Source: Edolisoma coerulescens
Taxonomy: Eukaryota > Chordata > Aves > Passeriformes > Campephagidae
DNA length: 64,000 bases
Direction of reading: 5' to 3'
NCBI GenBank assembly: GCA_013397115.1
Contig: VWZW01005536.1
Coordinates: 144,557 to 208,556, forward strand
Within the stretch, counting starts at the first letter, position 1, and each line of letters opens with the position of its first letter. Positions 58,023 through 64,000 of the stretch are shown here, one piece after another. The notes under the pieces are model-generated. The model ran no database searches, was not told the origin of the DNA, and was given only the letters and a program-made list of their open reading frames with translations. The translations under genes were made by a program, and so were the position numbers.

Positions 58023-61000
58023 AGAAACATGTTGGTGTCCTTTAGCAAATACAGCAATTGAATGTAGAGGTTTCCCATCCTAGTCCAGTGACTGACTTTT
58101 CCCTTCTTTTATATGGGGCAAGGAAAGCCCAGAAGGATTTTAAGCAAAGGGCAGAAGGCAGTGTGTGTGTGGCATGGAAGTGGCACAGTAAGGAAAATTA
58201 CACCTGGGGTGGTTGGAGAACAATCTGATTGAGGAAATTCAATTAGGAGCAAACTACTCCTTTTTATTTTCCTAATTGGGGAATGAATTCTGCAGCAAGC
58301 TGAGCTTCTGTACCCTCTGCTCCTTCAGCCTTCTGACCTCAGCCAGTAGCAGGTACCAGTGTCCTCTCCCAGTATGATGCACAGACTTAACCTGTCCTTG
58401 TCCCATAAAATGCCTGTGCCCAGCCCTTCTCCTTCTCTACCCTGCCACATTCCCGACGTTGTATTTCCTTTTGGCAGATTCATTCCCATGGCAGTGTCAT
58501 GCCCAACAGGAGGCATTGGAAATTACTCCAGAAAAATAGGAAATTTTCTGTAGCAGAGAAGGCAGTGAGAGCAAATAGGAGGAATGGAGACAGACATTCC
58601 AAAGTGAAGGTCATCCATGAGCTGTTCTTTCCCTGCAGACAGGGACTGACTGAGCCTGGGGGAGTGGGATCCCTCCCTCTGACTGCTCCCAGTGTGCTGC
58701 TCAGCTCTTTACTCTTGGAGTTGGTTCCTAGGGGAGTTAAGGCAAAAAATCCCAACCAAGAATGAAATAAAGTAAGGATACACTATGGGAAGGATTTAGC
58801 AGGCTGTCAGGAAGGTGGATTTGTTTCTAAGGCACTTTGTGTTCTGGTGCTGCTAATAAGGAATGAAAGCAAAGGCCTGACCAGGGTGAGGGCAACAGAC
58901 AAGCTTCCAGTTTGAGGGGTCGGAAGCTCCCAGATGAATTCTCATTCCTGCCCCTGGTGTCTCCATTCCAGAGCACAGCACTTCCCTTCCAGCAGGAGCA
59001 CCATGGTCAGTGGGCTGAGCCTCTCACTGAGCTCCTGCTGCAGACACACCAGAGTTTCCATCAGAACTGTCCCTGCTGATTCCATTTTCAGTGCAGTGCA
59101 GATTCTTTCTCGGAGGAGACAGCGGTGCTGCTTTCTTATCTCACTGCTCCTGTACCCAAGTAAAGTCTTTGCCCAAACACCCTATGACAGAATGTGGGAG
59201 TGAGATAACAGATTCCTAACCATGAGCCAAACATCAGGGAATGGAGACTGGAATGTATTTCTGAATAGTTATTTTAAAACAGGGCATCCAGTTTCATGAC
59301 ATAGTTACTTGGAATTTTTCAGCATCTCAAATACCATTTTCTAAACTCAAAATAATCTTCATTCAGCGTCGTCATTCCCACTCCAAGATCCTTCTGCTGT
59401 ATTTAATGCTTTATGCCTACATTATTCATGACTGCTGAAATGCAGCCTGTACATGACATCTTAATTGCAAGTGCAGAAACTTAGTGTTTAATAGTCCTTG
59501 AGTTTCATTTAGCACAGTTTTGTTTAAAGCATCCATCCATTTAACTGGGCAGAAGCACTTCATGCTCCCACACCTGGAGCTTCTGGATCACAGGGCTGTT
59601 CCCCTTTGCCAGCTCGTGGCAGTGCCACCCCTCCTGGAGCGTACAGGAGCTTTGCAATGGGAAGGGAACCCCTCCCACTGCCTCCCTCCGTGGCACTGCT
59701 GCAGCTCCCTGGCACACCCAGAGTGTTTGGCCTCATTTGTCAGCTGTCTCAGCGTCCGGGTTCGAGCGAACGCGGAGAATTCCTTCTCTGTGGATCAGGA
59801 CCGTGACAAGGCTGGATCACATCGTGGAGGCTGTGGCAGGAACCAAGTGATTACTATCAAGAAATCTAATTACTGAGTCATCAAATGTGCAAGATGCCAA
59901 AAACTACATGAGGCAGAGTACAAATAGTCTACTCAAGTTTGACATGAGATTCAGAATTTGATTTAAAGGCTTTTTCTTTTTTTTTTAACAAAAAAAGCCC
60001 TATGTTACACCATCCTTTGCCAAAGTCAATACCAAGTGCAGCAGTCAATTTTCCCAAATGGTTTGCTGAGACATTTAAATAGTTTGACAAAATTATCTAA
60101 TTCACTTGAAAATGTTCTAACAAAATCTGACTTCATTACCAAATGTATTTATACTGGCTTTATTCAGTATGGAGCACATTTCTTCAAATTCTGGAATGAA
60201 GTGCATGCTACACCAAAAAAGTCTACTTATATTGATATTAATTTAGCTAGAAGTGGTTGACTGAGAAATACTTCAGCATGCAGAAAGTGGGCTTGGCATG
60301 ATCCAGGTTAAAATGTATATTTATTTTTTATTTCAGGTAGCAAGGGTTTATTTCAGCATTTCTCGTAGCATTTGCCATGTATAATGTCAAACTGGGTTTC
60401 ATTCTGCCCATTGCAAAAATAGTCTATTTTGATTTGTAGCAGAGTGAGGACAGAAAAACAGCTTTTAATATTAAATCTTGGGTGAATGTTGCACTTGGCT
60501 TGCTTTCTGCTATTTTAGCTGTTATTATCCAAGTCATCTAAAAATGTACTATCTCTGTTAATTGCAATTTAGAATATTCAGTGTGATAAATTATCATCTT
60601 AAATGAAACTGATCTGACTGAAGTTAAGTGAGTTTGAGTGGTGGCACCAAGTTTGGGATTTGCACCAATTTAGTGCAATGGCCCAACAAGGTCACTTTGT
60701 GGGACCCAAACACGGTCCCTCTGTGTGTGACTGAGGCTCTCTTGTCACTTGTGCTGCTGTGACAAACAGCACTTCTGTTCCCAACACGAGCTGGGGCACT
60801 GACAAATAATGACTTGATTGGGAGGGTGATGTGTCTCCAAGGGAAAGGAAAGTGAAACCATTTTTTAATATTCCTGTGGTAATTTAGGTCATTTCTGCTC
60901 TGTAAACACAGCAGCAAATGAAGAAGTAGTGGGATTAAGACATCTGTGATGTGCAGAGGTGGTGATTAATGAGGACTCTGAGCCCAGTCTGGTGAGCCTT

Positions 61001-63860
61001 TAATATAAAGGATGAGGTCTAAGCAAGGTTAGAGAGGGAAGGGCCCACACAACTCCCTTTGCCAGCCAACTGCAGCCAGCTCAAACCAGGGGCCAGACCC
61101 CCCTGAAGTGACACTGACCCACACAGAAAATCACAAGAAATGGGATTTTTAAAACTATCAAGTGAAAAGAGACATTTTAATCAGGGCGCTTAAACTTTAG
61201 AGTTTTTGTTTGCTTGCTTCTTAGCACCTGTTATTTCAAATATCACAGGAATACATCAGCGTAAAGAGCTCTCTGTTAAGAACTTAGTCCTTTCCTTCTT
61301 TTTACGTAAAGTAACACGAGGTACACAGAGCCTCCCTTCTGCTCAACCAGGGAACACCAGATTTGAAATCTCTGATATTTTTAAGCTTGAAACTAAAAAT
61401 GCAGGATAAAATCTTGTGAGTTACATGGGCGAGATTCTTTCCTGTGCTGTCTCCTTGAGCTGCCAGGTTCCAGGCCAGTAGGAAAATACATTTGTGCTCC
61501 TAATTCTCATTACTTTAAGAGACACTTAGGTGTCTTAGCTACTTTTGGCTAATTTTTATTAATCTTGTTTATTGATTAATCTTTTAAATTAAGTTTGTGA
61601 GCTCATATAAATCAGTGGACTAGGAACCGACCCATTGTTTGAATCTTTGCAGGAAAAAACTCTTACTCTCTAGAAGTACTTTGGAAAACTAAATACCTGC
61701 ACAGATTTTCTAACAGACCAAGGAGATCCATCGCTCATTCTCTGTGGATTCCATTGGAGAATACTCTTCATTTATAACAGAATACACAAGTCAGTGGTTT
61801 AGTCTTCCCTTCAAAAGCACTAAAACCAATAACAAGAAACAGATATCTCTGACAGCTGAAAACATTTTCAGTGGAGGAAGCCAAGAACCCATCATAATTT
61901 ATCTCGGTGTTACGGATCTGAGCACGCAAAAGGGGCATCAGTACATCTGTCCAGAAGGAACAATGTACAGGTGCGGCGCTGAGCCCCACGAAACAAAGAA
62001 AAATCAGTAATTAAAAGCATCTGGTTTCAAATCCCAACTCATTTATCTCATTGTAGAAAATGTGATCAGAATTCATTTATAATCATGTCCAGATAGGCTT
62101 ATACAGGTTCCTCCCCTTCCCTTAAAGCAAAATTAGCATTAGTGTAGGCTTACTTCAACAATTACATGCTTAAGGACAAGCTGGTGCTGGATCCTGGGGT
62201 AGATATTGTTTGTCCATCAGCAGAAATAGGTGGGCAAGTGTTTCATTTGTGTTTCTGAGAGGGCTGGACTGACACTCAGGAGAGAGCCCTCACCAGTGCC
62301 TCTCAAAGTAAGGGCCGTGGTGCCTGCCCAGAGGAGACACTCTAAGGAAAACTGTCTCTGAGTGAGAAATCAGAGAGTTACAGGAGAAGGTGGGAGGTAA
62401 AAAGAGATGCTCAGAGTAACTCAGAAAGCATTTAAGATGGATTCAGACAGAGCTCTACAGAGCATTACATTAATGATTTTAGCCATTACTGGGTTTATCT
62501 ACAGTTAAATTTACACTTAATATCTGTAAAGCTTTTTTCCCTTCTTTTTTTCCAAATTCTGGGGTTTTTTTAAGCAAAACTGCTTAAAACTATTTGATGT
62601 AAACCATATGCACCAAACCCAGTAATTTATCATGGTGTAACAAATAATGAAGGTATTTTAACATCTCCCACTTTTGAGTAGTGTGCTCTACCTGGCACAC
62701 CTGAAGAAAGCAGACATCACTACCTGTGCAGAACCCACCTGCACCTGGAAGCATCTTGCTGCCTGTTTGCCAGAGAATAATGACCTTAAATGACTGAAAT
62801 AAGATAGATCAGTCAAGCATGCAGCACATGCCAGCTGATCTGGAGTAGACAATTTCTGTGTTTGATTGCACATCTTTGTAATTGACTTCCTGGCAATCAC
62901 TTGAACCTAAGGCACTGCTCTTTATTTAAATATGTTTTGATATTTCCTTGACCATATTAATAAGGATTTTCTTTCACTCCAAAATACCTTTTCCTGCTCG
63001 ATTGTTAGCAAGAATAATGTTTCAAATCTCCCTCATGTGTAGCAGCTTCCACTGTAGCGATTCATCAGCTTCATTTCAGAGGTTATTGAACAAACCCTTA
63101 TAAATACAAACATCCCTTGGAGTGGCACAGTTCCCATAATGTGAGGAACTGCTCTGCAGAAATTGCACGTCTTGGGTCAGAACAGTTGTAGAGATATTCA
63201 TTTGACATAGAAAAAGTGTGTTTGTGTGTTTTGTGAGCTTGTGTAGGTGATGAAATGCATTGCAAACACTGAGTTATGTTCTGTGCCCCAGTCAGCCTTG
63301 CACCTGTGTTTGTTAGAGCAGACAGGGAGTATTTCAGTGTTTCTGGAAGCCCCTCTGGGCCCAAGAGAAGGCTGACACAGAAAACCCCTGAGTGTACCAG
63401 GACAGGATTCTTAGGGCTCCTCTGTGATTCTGAACATAAAATTGCTTTCGTATCACTGTTACTGGTATCACTAAAACTGTTCTAAAGCAATTAAATGACC
63501 TGAGACTCTTTAGTCACATGAAAGTCCCTGTGGATGGTGTTCTCCATAACGTTATTAAGCCCCTCTTACTCCTTAGAGCTGAGCAGCTCCTGCACTTGTA
63601 GACTTGGCTCAGAGTGTGAGTGAGTGAAGGTGCAGAACTGGATCCAGGTAATCCAAGGCAGCATTCTGAGTGAAAATTAGTATTTTGTATTTGTCTAAAA
63701 GCCAGAAAAAGGCTGCCACTGCCTCAGCTCCAGGATGTCACATACAGGTGTGTCACAGGCTGCAGCAGCAGCAGAGCAGGGATAGAGCCCAAGTCTCCCC
63801 ATGCTGGCCACAAGCATGGCCAGAGGAGGGAAAACCAGAGACACAGTGTGGTACCTTGGA

Positions 63861-63912
63861 GTCACAGCCCTGTGTCACAGCCCTGTGTCACAGCCCCACG
63901 TCACAGCCCCGG
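63861..63912. repeat. 13-bp tandem repeat, four copies
   Basis: Four head-to-tail units begin GTCACAGCCC. The first two are identical (GTCACAGCCCTGT) and the last two vary in their final three or four bases (GTCACAGCCCCAC, GTCACAGCCCCGG). It is a short GC-rich minisatellite near the window end. Confidence 0.92.
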
Positions 63913-64000
63913 GACTTGGGTGCTCATTGTTTATAGGAAAAGGTAAGAAATGCAATGATGCCCAGCAAGGTGATCTGTGTTGAAGGATATATTATATATT

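Larger units (their letters stand above)
57156..64000 (+). other. GLIS1: Beginning of the next GLIS1-like intron
   Basis: The stretch begins at the GTACGT donor of the preceding exon. I find no open frame with the expected Pro/Ser-rich C-terminal sequence anywhere up to the window end. It therefore appears to be intron throughout, with the terminal exon outside. It contains a degraded antisense CR1 fragment at 57283-57400, a MIR-like remnant near 57973 and a 13-bp tandem repeat at 63861. From 58100 to 63850 I see nothing specific. Confidence 0.75.

Noticed and set aside
1..64000. tRNA, rRNA, bacterial operons, phage or endogenous retrovirus sequences
   Set aside because: Reading both strands I found no tRNA-like boxes, no ribosomal sequence, no LTR pair with a primer-binding site, and no gag/pol/env-like frames. 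The only reverse-transcriptase sequence is CR1 LINE.

Overview
The window looks like vertebrate, most likely avian, nuclear DNA. It has no dense open frames. The coding sequence is a few short exons with canonical GT-AG splice sites, separated by kilobases of AT-leaning, CpG-poor sequence. The recognisable interspersed repeats are CR1 LINE fragments ending in the typical avian motif (TTCTATGATT or close variants). I see no Alu, B1 or L1 sequence.

The one gene I can support is a GLIS-family Krüppel-like zinc-finger transcription factor on the + strand, most likely GLIS1. Four consecutive internal exons are present: 44441-44602 (rest of zinc finger 3 plus all of finger 4), 48360-48470 (finger 5 and a basic tail), 51686-51818 (post-finger linker) and 57005-57155 (Pro/Ser/His-rich segment). 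They join in frame (intron phases 0, 0, 1, 2) into 557 nt, or 185 complete codons plus 2 nt. The exon with fingers 1 and 2 and the first cysteine of finger 3 lies upstream of base 1. The C-terminal exon or exons lie beyond base 64000.

Layout: 1-44440 is the 3' part of a very large intron. It holds small tandem repeats, a diverged ~160-bp duplication (24190 and 25344), a short CR1 tail (29991), MIR-like remnants, a pyrimidine-rich tract (36460-36870), and a CR1 pair (41588-42063 and 43154-43327) flanking about 1.1 kb of unrelated sequence. 44603-48359 is an intron with a 515-bp antisense CR1 fragment. 48471-51685 is an intron with a 63-bp minisatellite. 51819-57004 is an intron with little visible. 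57156-64000 is the start of the next intron, with a degraded CR1 fragment and a 13-bp tandem repeat near its end.

I found no convincing undescribed system. The short open frames in the introns have no recognisable domains, apart from CR1 remnants, and I have not annotated them as genes. The observations in Part 2 are mostly modest: repeat architecture, two promoter-like motif clusters inside introns, and a cysteine-rich open frame between the two CR1 pieces.
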